The notes under the pieces are model-generated. The model searched no databases, was not told where the DNA came from, and worked only from the letters and a program-made list of their open reading frames with translations. Made by a program: the position numbers and the translations under genes. A stretch of DNA of 64,000 nt from Rhizobium acidisoli (lineage in GTDB: Bacteria > Pseudomonadota > Alphaproteobacteria > Rhizobiales > Rhizobiaceae), in NCBI RefSeq assembly GCF_002531755.2, contig NZ_CP034998.1:1922001-1986000 (forward strand), given 5' to 3'. Numbering within the stretch: position 1 is the first letter of the stretch; each line of letters begins with the position of its first letter. Positions 9,464 through 17,266 of the stretch are shown one piece after another.

Positions 9464-9753
9464 GCAAGCCGCACCCATTTTGCCATCAGATCTGGATCGT
9501 CGTAAGCCTCGTCGGGGATCGACCAGTAGGGCATCTTCACCGGTTTGCCCTTCTTGCCCTCGTAGGTCCATTGCGTCGCGCCGGCGGCGGCAAATTCCGG
9601 GGCGCTCGTCTCATCGGCCTTCAGCAGCATCTCGTCGCGCACTTCGAGCGCGATGATGCGCCCGAGATGATAGATGCCCTTGCCGCCGAACATGCGCTTG
9701 ACCGTGACCGGGCCGAGACCCTGAAACATTTCCTCGATGCCGGCATTGTCCAT
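9433..9753 (-). CDS. TfoX N-terminal domain protein
   Basis: 106 residues made up almost entirely of a TfoX-N domain (VKRMFGGKGIYHLGRIIALEVRDEMLLKAD). There is no C-terminal TfoX half, so this is not the full competence regulator of Vibrio/Haemophilus. Stand-alone TfoX-N proteins are common in alphaproteobacteria and have no settled function. The ATG is preceded by GGGAAT. It runs tail-to-tail with the NUDIX gene, whose last codons it overlaps. Confidence 0.82.
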   Translation of the reverse strand: MDNAGIEEMFQGLGPVTVKRMFGGKGIYHLGRIIALEVRDEMLLKADETSAPEFAAAGATQWTYEGKKGKPVKMPYWSIPDEAYDDPDLMAKWVRLAYEASLRADR

Positions 9754-9788
9754 TCGCTATTCCCTCGAAATCCCGGCCGTAGCGGCCA

Positions 9789-10283
9789 TCACAGCGCGTG
9801 ATAATCCCGGTTCATATAGATGAGCGCCGGATGCTTTTCGCTGAACCGCACGGCCGCGACCTCGCCGAAGATGACATTGTGCGTCGGCATTTCCTTGATG
9901 TCGGTCACCCGGCAATCGAAGGCAGCCAGCGCATCGGCGAGCACAGGCGCGCCGGTGACCAGCGTCTCGAAACGGGCGCTGGCGAAACGCTCGCTATCGG
10001 CAAGCGCCGTCCGTCCGGAAAAGGCGTCGGCAACGCCCTGATGATGAGCGCCGAGCGTGTTCAGCACGAAGACGCCGCTGCGGAAAAAGATTTCGTTCTT
10101 CGGATTATTGTTGTTGAGGCAGATCAGCACCGAGGCCGGATTGTCAGAGACCGAGCAAGCGGCGGTGATGGTGACACCGCGGCGCAACTCGCCCATCGCC
10201 GTCGTCACGAGCTGCACATGGCCGGCATAACGGCTCATGGCGTCTCGATAAAGGCCGGGGTCGATATGCTGCCTGTTCAACAC
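9789..10283 (-). CDS. Flavin reductase-like FMN-binding protein
   Basis: 164 residues of the HpaC/RutF flavin reductase fold: RYAGHVQLVTT at the start, the GVTITAACSVSDNPASVLICL block that binds FMN, and a conserved C-terminal segment ending HPALIYMNRDYHAL. Such proteins reduce FMN or FAD with NAD(P)H for a partner monooxygenase. No monooxygenase lies nearby, so the partner is unknown. The start is a GTG with GGGAGA about 6 bp upstream; a TTG one codon later is possible. Confidence 0.85.
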   Translation of the reverse strand: MLNRQHIDPGLYRDAMSRYAGHVQLVTTAMGELRRGVTITAACSVSDNPASVLICLNNNNPKNEIFFRSGVFVLNTLGAHHQGVADAFSGRTALADSERFASARFETLVTGAPVLADALAAFDCRVTDIKEMPTHNVIFGEVAAVRFSEKHPALIYMNRDYHAL

Positions 10284-10442
10284 CTGCTTCTCCCGTACGC
10301 GCTTTGATCCATGGTTCGACTTGTTATCGCGCCAATATGGCGAGCATCGGTTACCTTTTCTACAATAGGACCAGTGAAAAGCACTGCTTCACGCTTGTTT
10401 TTCTTTGACGATCGCAGGCTTGCGGATAAAAGGGCATGGACG

Positions 10443-11549
10443 ATGGCTAGGGGATCTCCGCCTTTCATGATCAACCTGCGTGGCATAGCAGCTTCTCTGG
10501 TGCTGCTGGGAGCGGCGGCGCAAGGCCATGCGGCCGGCGTGACGATCGGCGTCGTCGCCCCTCAGAACGGCGCGCTCGCCTTGCTTGGCGCTCAGATTGC
10601 CGCCGGCGCCGGTTTCGAGATCCAGCAATCCGGAAACACCCTCGTCGCCATCAACGAGACCTGCGAGGACAATAGCGGCGCTGCGGTTGCGGATGCGCTG
10701 GTCGCTGCCAAGGTGCAGGTCGCGGTCGGCTTTCTCTGCAGCGAGACGCTGGAAGGCGCGCTGCCGAAGCTGAAAGACGCGGGCATTCCCGCCATGACCA
10801 TCTCGGCGCGCTCCCGCATCCTGATGGAGGATGCGCTGAAGAACGGCTGGCCGCTCTTTCGTCTGGCGCCCGCCGACGGCACTGAGGCGGCAAAGATCAA
10901 CGAAGTGATCCTGAAGGACTGGGCCGCCGATCCGATCGCCCTGATCGAAGACGGCACCATCCATGGCCGCGAACTGACCGAAGCGGTGCGCAACGCCCTG
11001 GAACAGAACGGCCTGAAGCCGGTCTTTACCGATACCTACCGGCCGGGACAGGAGCAGCAGATTGCCCTGGTCCGCCGTCTGAAGCGCGCCGGCGCCACCC
11101 GGGTCTTCATCGGCGGCGACCGCAACGATGTCGCCGTCATCGCCCGCGACGCCAAGGCGGAAAATATTCCGCTCTCCATTCTCGGCGGCGATGCCATGCG
11201 CGCCGCCGACCAGCCGCTGCCGCTTGACCCCGGCGTGCGCGCCGTCGCCCTGCCCGAATATGCCGTACTGCCGGAAGGCACGGCGGCAGCCGAGGCGCTC
11301 AGCGCCAAAGGCATCGAGCCGGAAGGTTATGTCCTGCCGTCGCTCGCCGCAGCGCTGATCGCCGGCCAGGCGGCGGAAGCTGCGGCCGCCGCCGGCAAGC
11401 CGCTGCAGGAGACGCTCCTCGGCACGACATTCCAGACGCCGGTCGGCGCCATCGCCTTCACTGCTGGGCACGAACTTGCCCAAAACCCCTACCGCCTGCT
11501 CGAATGGCGGGGCAATGGCTTTTTTCCACCTCGCGCGCCGACGCAATGA
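10443..11549 (+). CDS. Periplasmic branched-chain amino acid/amide-type substrate-binding protein
   Basis: 368 residues with a signal peptide (about 1-30, ending GHAAG) followed by a type I periplasmic binding fold: GVTIGVVAPQNGALALLG at the N-lobe and GATRVFIGGDRNDVAVIARDA in the second lobe. This family (Peripla_BP_6, LivJ-like) delivers amino acids, amides or urea to ABC importers. No permease or ATPase gene is near, so it is an orphan binding protein or a sensor-type one. The open frame begins at 10311, but the ATG at 10443, with AAAGGG upstream, puts the signal peptide in the right place; 10467 is another option. Confidence 0.8.
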   Translation: MARGSPPFMINLRGIAASLVLLGAAAQGHAAGVTIGVVAPQNGALALLGAQIAAGAGFEIQQSGNTLVAINETCEDNSGAAVADALVAAKVQVAVGFLCSETLEGALPKLKDAGIPAMTISARSRILMEDALKNGWPLFRLAPADGTEAAKINEVILKDWAADPIALIEDGTIHGRELTEAVRNALEQNGLKPVFTDTYRPGQEQQIALVRRLKRAGATRVFIGGDRNDVAVIARDAKAENIPLSILGGDAMRAADQPLPLDPGVRAVALPEYAVLPEGTAAAEALSAKGIEPEGYVLPSLAAALIAGQAAEAAAAAGKPLQETLLGTTFQTPVGAIAFTAGHELAQNPYRLLEWRGNGFFPPRAPTQ

Positions 11550-11615
11550 GCGGCGGCCGCCCGTCTTGAAATCGGGCGCCGCGCTCAAACGGCGGCCCAC
11601 AGGGAGTAAAACTTG

Positions 11616-12293
11616 ATGACGCTGCCCATTCGCATTGCCCCCTCGATCCTCGCGGCGGATTTCGCCAGGCTCGGCGAGGAGGTGCGCAACGTCACGGCCG
11701 CCGGCGCCGACTGGATCCATCTCGACGTGATGGACGGGCATTTCGTGCCGAACATCTCTTTCGGTCCCGATGTCATCAAGTCGCTGCGCTCCTATACTTC
11801 AGCCACCTTCGACTGCCATCTGATGATCTCGCCGGTCGACGACTATCTCGAAGCCTTCGCCAAGGCGGGCTGCGACCGCATCACTGTCCACGCCGAAGCC
11901 GGGCCGCATCTGCACCGCTCGCTGCAGACCATCCGCAATCTCGGCAAGAAGGTCGGTGTGACGCTCAATCCGGCAACGCCGCTGAGCGCCATCGAAAACG
12001 TGCTCGACGATGTCGATCTCATCCTGATCATGTCGGTCAATCCCGGCTTTGGCGGGCAGAAGTTCATTCCGGCCATGGCTGCCAAGATCGCCGCCGCCAA
12101 GTCGCTGATCGGTGACCGGCCGATCGAACTCGAGGTCGATGGCGGCGTCACGGTGGAAACAGTGTCGGCAATCACGCGCGCCGGCGGCAACGTCCTCGTC
12201 GCCGGTTCGGCGATTTTCAAGGGCGCGACAGTCGAGGATTATCGCCGGACCATCGCCGATCTGCGTCAGGCAGCCGAAGGGGCACGATCATGA
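11616..12293 (+). CDS. rpe: Ribulose-phosphate 3-epimerase
   Basis: 225 residues. It interconverts ribulose-5-phosphate and xylulose-5-phosphate in the pentose phosphate pathway and Calvin cycle. The sequence has the TIM-barrel hallmarks [10 protein letters not shown], the metal-binding [26 protein letters not shown], and the phosphate-binding VDGG and AGSAIF near the end. AGGGAG lies 10 bp before the ATG. The ATGA overlap with the next gene implies translational coupling. Confidence 0.95.
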   Translation: MTLPIRIAPSILAADFARLGEEVRNVTAAGADWIHLDVMDGHFVPNISFGPDVIKSLRSYTSATFDCHLMISPVDDYLEAFAKAGCDRITVHAEAGPHLHRSLQTIRNLGKKVGVTLNPATPLSAIENVLDDVDLILIMSVNPGFGGQKFIPAMAAKIAAAKSLIGDRPIELEVDGGVTVETVSAITRAGGNVLVAGSAIFKGATVEDYRRTIADLRQAAEGARS

Positions 12294-13006
12294 TGAAGCG
12301 TCTACTCATCGGCGGCATGCTTGCCGCCGCATCGCCCGGTCTGTCACTGGCCGGAGACATCGCCAATATCCAGCCGATCGGCTTTTCCGCCGACGGCAAG
12401 GTGTTCGGATTTCAGGAATTCGGCATCAAGGAGGAAGGCGGCGCTCCTTACTCCAACACCTATTTCATCGATACCGAAAACGGCCAGTATCTCGAAGGCA
12501 CGCCCTTCCGCACTGAGATGGCCGACAAGGACGCCAATCTTTCCAAGGCGCGGCGGCAGAACCTGACGGCGGCTCGCAGCCAGATGGACAAATACGATCT
12601 GCTGACAAATCCGGGCCTGATCGCCGCCTTCAATCCGCCGACCGAACTCGGCTCTCCCGCAAAGACCATCCGTTACACCACGCTTGCGACCGATGGCCCG
12701 CCGAAATCGCCTTATACGCTGTCGCTCGGTGAGATGCCGGTGCCGACACCGAAAGATTGCGCAGCAGTCGACAAGCGGGTCCTCGGTTTCAGCCTGCAGA
12801 TGATCGAGAAACAAGGCGCTCCGAACCGCCAGGCGGCGCGCCAGGCGACGGCGATTCCGGCCGAGCGCGCCTGTTCTGTGGAATACCGGATCGGCGGCGC
12901 GGTCGTCTATCAGCCGGAGGCCGGAAACCAGGTTCACATCGCCCTTGTCCTGGCCTTCGACGCCGACAGGAACGGACGCTGGATCGCCGTTCCGGTTCAT
13001 CCCTGA
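12290..13006 (+). CDS. Secreted DUF2259 protein
   Basis: 238 residues with a clear signal peptide (residues 1-21, ending LSLAG). The mature part starts [22 protein letters not shown], which is the start typical of DUF2259, a family of predicted periplasmic proteins without known function. Its ATG overlaps the rpe stop, so it shares the rpe transcript. No cofactor or catalytic motif can be seen. Confidence 0.82.
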   Translation: MMKRLLIGGMLAAASPGLSLAGDIANIQPIGFSADGKVFGFQEFGIKEEGGAPYSNTYFIDTENGQYLEGTPFRTEMADKDANLSKARRQNLTAARSQMDKYDLLTNPGLIAAFNPPTELGSPAKTIRYTTLATDGPPKSPYTLSLGEMPVPTPKDCAAVDKRVLGFSLQMIEKQGAPNRQAARQATAIPAERACSVEYRIGGAVVYQPEAGNQVHIALVLAFDADRNGRWIAVPVHP

Positions 13007-13023
13007 AGCCGGATCGCCGAAGG

Positions 13024-13554
13024 ATGGATGGCCCGAGCCCGGATCGACCCAGGACAAATCGCTCCAGTAGGGATCGTCTGAGAGCCGCGCGGCCGCCCTA
13101 CCCCGATCTGATTGCCGGCGCATTGTTCTGGGGCACGCAGATGCTCGCCTCTGCCATGCTCGGTCTGTACCTCCGCAACGGCCTGCAGACGAGCCGGCTT
13201 GCCGAAGTCGCCGTGCTCTATTTCGCCGGCGGCCTGTTCGCCTGGCCTTTCGCCCTGCCGGTCGCCCGCTTCTTTGCCTATGACAGGCCGCCGGAAGCGC
13301 GTTTCGCCGCCTTTTTCGTGACGCTGACGGCGGCAACGATCGCAATGACCGCCTTCCTCTTCGCCATGGAATACCGGCTCTTCTATTCGCGCTGGCACGC
13401 GCCTTTCGGCAGCGTCGTCTGGGCTTTTCAGTTCGTCTTCACCAGCATCAGCGCCGTCTACCAGTTCCTGGTGATCGGCCTGCGCCTTTTCCTGCCGCTC
13501 GGTCTCGTCTGCCTTGTCGGCAGCAGTTATTATCTTGCCAAACGCATGCGTTGA
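13024..13554 (+). CDS. Small integral membrane protein of unknown function
   Basis: 176 residues. A basic N-terminal stretch is followed by four likely transmembrane helices (about residues 28-47, 57-80, 92-115 and 128-172, the last region possibly two). I do not recognise the family. The ATG at 13024 is 17 bp after the preceding stop; the frame is open further upstream, but that part overlaps the DUF2259 gene and reads as a shadow. An ATG in another frame at 13028 is not in this reading frame. Confidence 0.65.
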   Translation: MDGPSPDRPRTNRSSRDRLRAARPPYPDLIAGALFWGTQMLASAMLGLYLRNGLQTSRLAEVAVLYFAGGLFAWPFALPVARFFAYDRPPEARFAAFFVTLTAATIAMTAFLFAMEYRLFYSRWHAPFGSVVWAFQFVFTSISAVYQFLVIGLRLFLPLGLVCLVGSSYYLAKRMR

Positions 13555-13626
13555 GATTGCCGCCCGTCTTTGCTACAGGGGCGCAGACATTCACGCATGA
13601 ACCTCTTGAAGTGAAGGCAGCCGCCC

Positions 13627-14934
13627 ATGATCCCGCGTTATTCCCGGCCCGAAATGGTCGCCATCTGGTCTCCCGAAACCAAGTTCCGCATCTGGTTCGA
13701 GATCGAGGCGCATGCCTGCGACGCGCTGGCCGAACTCGGCGTCATCCCGAAATCGGCGGCAAAGACCATCTGGGAAAAGGGCGGTGCGGCCACCTTCGAC
13801 GTCGCTCGCATCGACGAGATCGAGGCGGTCACCAAGCATGACGTCATCGCCTTCCTGACCCACCTTGCCGAGATCGTCGGCCCGGATGCTCGTTTCGTCC
13901 ACCAGGGCATGACCTCATCGGACGTGCTCGACACCTGCTTCAACGTCCAGCTGGTGCGCGCCACCGATATTCTCATCGCCGATATTGACCGCCTGCTGGC
14001 GGCGCTGAAAACCCGCGCCTTCGAACATAAGGACACTGTCACCATCGGCCGTTCGCATGGCATCCACGCCGAGCCCACCACCTTCGGCGTCAAGCTGGCG
14101 CTCGCCTATGCCGAATTCGAGCGCTGCCGCCAGCGCCTCGTCGCCGCCCGTGAGGAAGTCGCGACCTGCGCCATCTCGGGCGCCGTCGGCACCTTCGCCA
14201 ACATCGACCCGCGCGTCGAGGAGCATGTCGCCGAGGCTCTCGGCCTGAAGGCCGAGCCGGTCTCGACCCAGGTCATCCCGCGCGACCGCCACGCCATGTA
14301 TTTCGCCACACTCGGCGTCGTCGCCTCGTCGATCGAGCGCCTCGCAACCGAAATTCGCCACCTGCAGCGCACCGAGGTTCTGGAAGCGGAGGAATATTTC
14401 TCGCCCGGCCAGAAGGGCTCTTCGGCCATGCCCCACAAGCGCAACCCGGTGCTCACCGAAAACCTCACCGGCCTCGCCCGCATGGTCCGCTCCTACGCCT
14501 TGCCCGCCATGGAAAACGTCGCCCTCTGGCACGAGCGCGATATTTCCCACTCCTCCGTCGAACGCATGATCGGCCCCGACGCCACCGTCACCCTCGATTT
14601 CGCCCTCTCGCGTCTCGCCGGCGTCATCGAAAAGCTGCTGGTCTACCCTGAGAACATGGAGAAGAACCTCAACAAATTCCGCGGCCTCGTCCACTCCCAG
14701 CGCGTCCTCCTGGCGCTCACCCAAGCCGGCACTTCCCGCGAAGACGCCTACCGCCTGGTGCAGCGCAACGCCATGAAGGTCTGGGAGCAGGGTAAGGACT
14801 TTCTGGAAGAGCTGCTTGCGGATGCTGAGGTTCGGGCCGCGCTTTCCGAAGAGGATATTCGCGAGAAGTTCGATCTTGGGTATCACACCAAGCATGTCGA
14901 TACGATTTTCCACCGAGTGTTTGGGAAGCTGTGA
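13627..14934 (+). CDS. purB: Adenylosuccinate lyase
   Basis: 435 residues of the aspartase/fumarase superfamily. It cleaves SAICAR to AICAR in purine synthesis and adenylosuccinate to AMP. Diagnostic segments are MIPRYSRPEMVAIWSPETK at the N-terminus, HQGMTSSDVLDTC, the catalytic-histidine segment GRSHGIHAEP, and the superfamily signature GSSAMPHKRNP near residue 265. It is a lone gene 5 kb upstream of purC, closed by a good intrinsic terminator. Confidence 0.96.
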   Translation: MIPRYSRPEMVAIWSPETKFRIWFEIEAHACDALAELGVIPKSAAKTIWEKGGAATFDVARIDEIEAVTKHDVIAFLTHLAEIVGPDARFVHQGMTSSDVLDTCFNVQLVRATDILIADIDRLLAALKTRAFEHKDTVTIGRSHGIHAEPTTFGVKLALAYAEFERCRQRLVAAREEVATCAISGAVGTFANIDPRVEEHVAEALGLKAEPVSTQVIPRDRHAMYFATLGVVASSIERLATEIRHLQRTEVLEAEEYFSPGQKGSSAMPHKRNPVLTENLTGLARMVRSYALPAMENVALWHERDISHSSVERMIGPDATVTLDFALSRLAGVIEKLLVYPENMEKNLNKFRGLVHSQRVLLALTQAGTSREDAYRLVQRNAMKVWEQGKDFLEELLADAEVRAALSEEDIREKFDLGYHTKHVDTIFHRVFGKL

Positions 14935-14956
14935 GTTCTCCAAATCGACACTATTG

Positions 14957-14980
14957 CGGCGCCTTTACGGCGCCGTTTTC
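14957..14980 (+). terminator. Intrinsic terminator of purB
   Basis: A perfect 7-bp GC stem (cggcgcc at 14957-14963, its complement at 14969-14975) with a 5-nt loop is followed by TTTTC, 22 bp after the purB stop. Confidence 0.8.
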
Positions 14981-15036
14981 ATGTCTGCTTCCATTCTGTT
15001 ATCGCAGTTGTCGCGCCAGCGCTCGCCTATATTTCT

Positions 15037-15516
15037 CTATCTCCTCACAAGCGGCCGTTGTTTTTGCTTCGGCGCTTTGCCAGCCATAGCGCGCTTGCGC
15101 GTCTCCGTCTTTTTCGGCGCAACAGCTTCCGCGGCCTCCGTCGTCCTGCAAGCCTCGGTTTCGCCCCTGCCCTTGGCAGCCTTGGCGACCAGCTGGTCGA
15201 GATGTTTCAGTTCCTCCTCGTCGAGGTTTTCGATGCCGATGAAGCGGTTCTCGGCGTGGCTCGTCAGGATCATTTCGTTGAGCTTGGCCTGGATCGCCCT
15301 GGTGTCGCGCGTCTGGGCGTTCTGCAACACGAAGACCATCAGGAAGGTGATGATGGTCGTGCCGGTGTTGATGACCAGCTGCCAGGTTTCCGAATAATCG
15401 AAGAAGGGGCCGAGTGCCGCCCAGATAATGACGGCGGTCAGCGCCAGGATGAAGATGACGGGCTTGCCCGCCCATTCCGAGATCTTGGTTGCGAAGCGGG
15501 CGAACAGATGCTTCAT
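15037..15516 (-). CDS. Low-affinity iron permease-like small membrane protein
   Basis: 159 residues with two adjacent transmembrane helices (about 16-35 and 45-65) and the segment AKLNEMILTSHAENRFIGIENLDEEEL, which is typical of the bacterial 'low affinity iron permease' family. The last 55 residues are lysine- and alanine-rich. Iron transport by the bacterial members has not been shown; the name comes from distant fungal relatives. The ATG at 15516 has GGAGGA at good spacing. An earlier in-frame start at 15654 would run through the intergenic hairpin and is unlikely. Confidence 0.75.
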   Translation of the reverse strand: MKHLFARFATKISEWAGKPVIFILALTAVIIWAALGPFFDYSETWQLVINTGTTIITFLMVFVLQNAQTRDTRAIQAKLNEMILTSHAENRFIGIENLDEEELKHLDQLVAKAAKGRGETEACRTTEAAEAVAPKKTETRKRAMAGKAPKQKQRPLVRR

Positions 15517-15594
15517 CGAAATCCTCCCACAAGCCGGTGCTGAATAACGCGGCGAGAGGTCCCGAGGTTCCGGGGATCGGCGAAGCTTTAACCT

Positions 15595-15624
15595 CCGAGG
15601 ATCGCGAGAGTTCGCGATCCCCGG
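15595..15624 (-). repeat. Hairpin in the gap between the DUF2189 gene and the permease-like gene
   Basis: Arms ccgaggatcgcga (15595-15607) and tcgcgatccccgg (15612-15624) pair with one G-T mismatch around a 4-nt loop, about 10 bp after the stop of the upstream gene. There is no T-run, so it may be an mRNA-stabilising hairpin rather than a terminator. A second imperfect copy of ttccggggatcg lies at 15567-15579. Confidence 0.5.
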
Positions 15625-15634
15625 AAACCTTCGA

Positions 15635-16438
15635 TTACGCGGGCTCCCGCGCAATCAGCTTGCGATAAAGATGCCAGGTCGCATGGCCGACGATGGGAAT
15701 GACAAGCGCAAGCCCGGCAAAGACCGGGATCGTGCCGATGACGAGCAGTGCAGCGACGATCAGGCCCCACAGCAGCACCGGCACCGGATTGGCGATCGTC
15801 GCGCGGATCGAAGCGACGACGGCAGCCACCGCTCCGACATCGCGGTCGAGCAACAGCGGAAAGGTGATCACGGAGATCGCCAGCACGACGAGCGCGAAGA
15901 CGAAGCCGATCAGATTGCCCCAGATGATCAGCTGCATGCCTTCGGGCGTGCCGAAGACCTGGCGGAAGAAATCCGCCATGCTGCGCGGAAACACTTCGCC
16001 AAGCAGATTGCTGTAGAGCGTCTGCGCCGTCACCAGCCAGACGACGAAAATGCCGCAAAGCATCAGCCCGACTGCGACGATCGACGGCAGCGCCGGCGAA
16101 TGGCGTACCTCGAGCGCATGCGTCCAGGAGCTATCGAGGCCGGCTTCGCGCCGGCGGCTGATCTCGTAGAGGCCGATCGCGGCGATCGGGCCGATCAGCA
16201 CGAAACCTGCCATCAGCGGAAAGACCATCGGCAAAAGGTTGGCGCCCGACGTCCATAACGTCAGGAAGACGCCGGCAATCGGGTACATCAGGCACAGGAA
16301 CACGTAGTGGGACGGTTTCTCCATGAAATCGTCGTAACCGCGCTTCAGCGCGTCGAAGACGTCGGCGATACCGATGCGATTGACAACGGGCCGTGCGAAG
16401 CTTTCGCTAGAACCCGTCATGACATGAAATGCCGCCAT
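15635..16438 (-). CDS. DUF2189 integral membrane protein
   Basis: 267 residues with six or so hydrophobic helices in a glycerophosphodiester phosphodiesterase-type membrane-domain style arrangement, preceded by VNRIGIADVFDALKRGYDDFMEKPSHYVFL, the conserved start of DUF2189. Function is unknown; the family is widespread in alphaproteobacteria. GGAGGAGAAAGCC precedes the ATG at 16438, so the in-frame extension to 16603 was rejected. Confidence 0.85.
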   Translation of the reverse strand: MAAFHVMTGSSESFARPVVNRIGIADVFDALKRGYDDFMEKPSHYVFLCLMYPIAGVFLTLWTSGANLLPMVFPLMAGFVLIGPIAAIGLYEISRRREAGLDSSWTHALEVRHSPALPSIVAVGLMLCGIFVVWLVTAQTLYSNLLGEVFPRSMADFFRQVFGTPEGMQLIIWGNLIGFVFALVVLAISVITFPLLLDRDVGAVAAVVASIRATIANPVPVLLWGLIVAALLVIGTIPVFAGLALVIPIVGHATWHLYRKLIAREPA

Positions 16439-16615
16439 GGCTTTCTCCTCCTCAGCCGAGACCTGGTCGGCGGCGGACACGCAATCGGCGGGCAAGCCGA
16501 CACGAAATCCGCAACCGGCACTGGAGCAATATAGCAAACCAAAACGGCCGTGTCGCTCTCTCCCTTCACATCCCCTCTTGACATCTTGGGCGGGCCTTCT
16601 CACATCGGCGGCACT

Positions 16616-17170
16616 ATGAAAGCCTCAGACGCAGATATCCTCATCATCCCCGGCTACACCAATTCCGGCCCGAGCCACTGGCAAAGCCGCTGGGAGGCAA
16701 AGCTCAGCACGGCGCGGCGCGTCGAACAGAATGAATGGACAAAGCCGGTCCGCGAGGACTGGATCGCCCGGATCGCCGAGGAAGTGAACGCCTCGACCCG
16801 CCCGGTCATCCTCGTCGCCCATTCGCTCGGCGTGACCTCGGCAATCCACGCCATCCCGCATTTCCGCAAGCCGGTGGCCGGCGCCTTCTTCGTCGCCCCG
16901 CCCGATGTTGCCAATCCCGATATTCGCCCGAAGCACCTGATGACCTTCGGCCCCTACCCGCGCGATCCGCTGCCCTTCCCGTCGATCACGGTGGCGAGCC
17001 GCAACGATCCGTTCGGCAGCTACGAACACGCCGACGATATCGCCAGCAGTTGGGGCTCCTTCCTCGTCGATGCCGGCGAGGCAGGACATATCAATGCCGA
17101 TTCCGGTCACGGCCCCTGGCCCGAGGGCACCATGGTCTTCGCTCAGTTCCTCAGCCGGCTCTCCGCCTGA
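16616..17170 (+). CDS. RBBP9/YdeN-type serine hydrolase
   Basis: 184 residues of the compact alpha/beta-hydrolase family. The start ILIIPGYTNSGPSHWQSRWE is characteristic; the nucleophile is the serine of VAHSLGV, and the likely acid and histidine are in ASRNDPFGSYEHA and GHINADSGHGPWPEG. Substrates are not known for bacterial members. It is divergent from the DUF2189 gene with about 180 bp between the starts. Confidence 0.88.
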   Translation: MKASDADILIIPGYTNSGPSHWQSRWEAKLSTARRVEQNEWTKPVREDWIARIAEEVNASTRPVILVAHSLGVTSAIHAIPHFRKPVAGAFFVAPPDVANPDIRPKHLMTFGPYPRDPLPFPSITVASRNDPFGSYEHADDIASSWGSFLVDAGEAGHINADSGHGPWPEGTMVFAQFLSRLSA

Positions 17171-17266
17171 TAGAGGAAACCGGCCCTTCTCGATAATTCA
17201 GCAAGTGCTTTCTAAGTCTTTCTTAATGGAATGACAGCAAACTGCGCCGAGATGAAATAAGCGAGA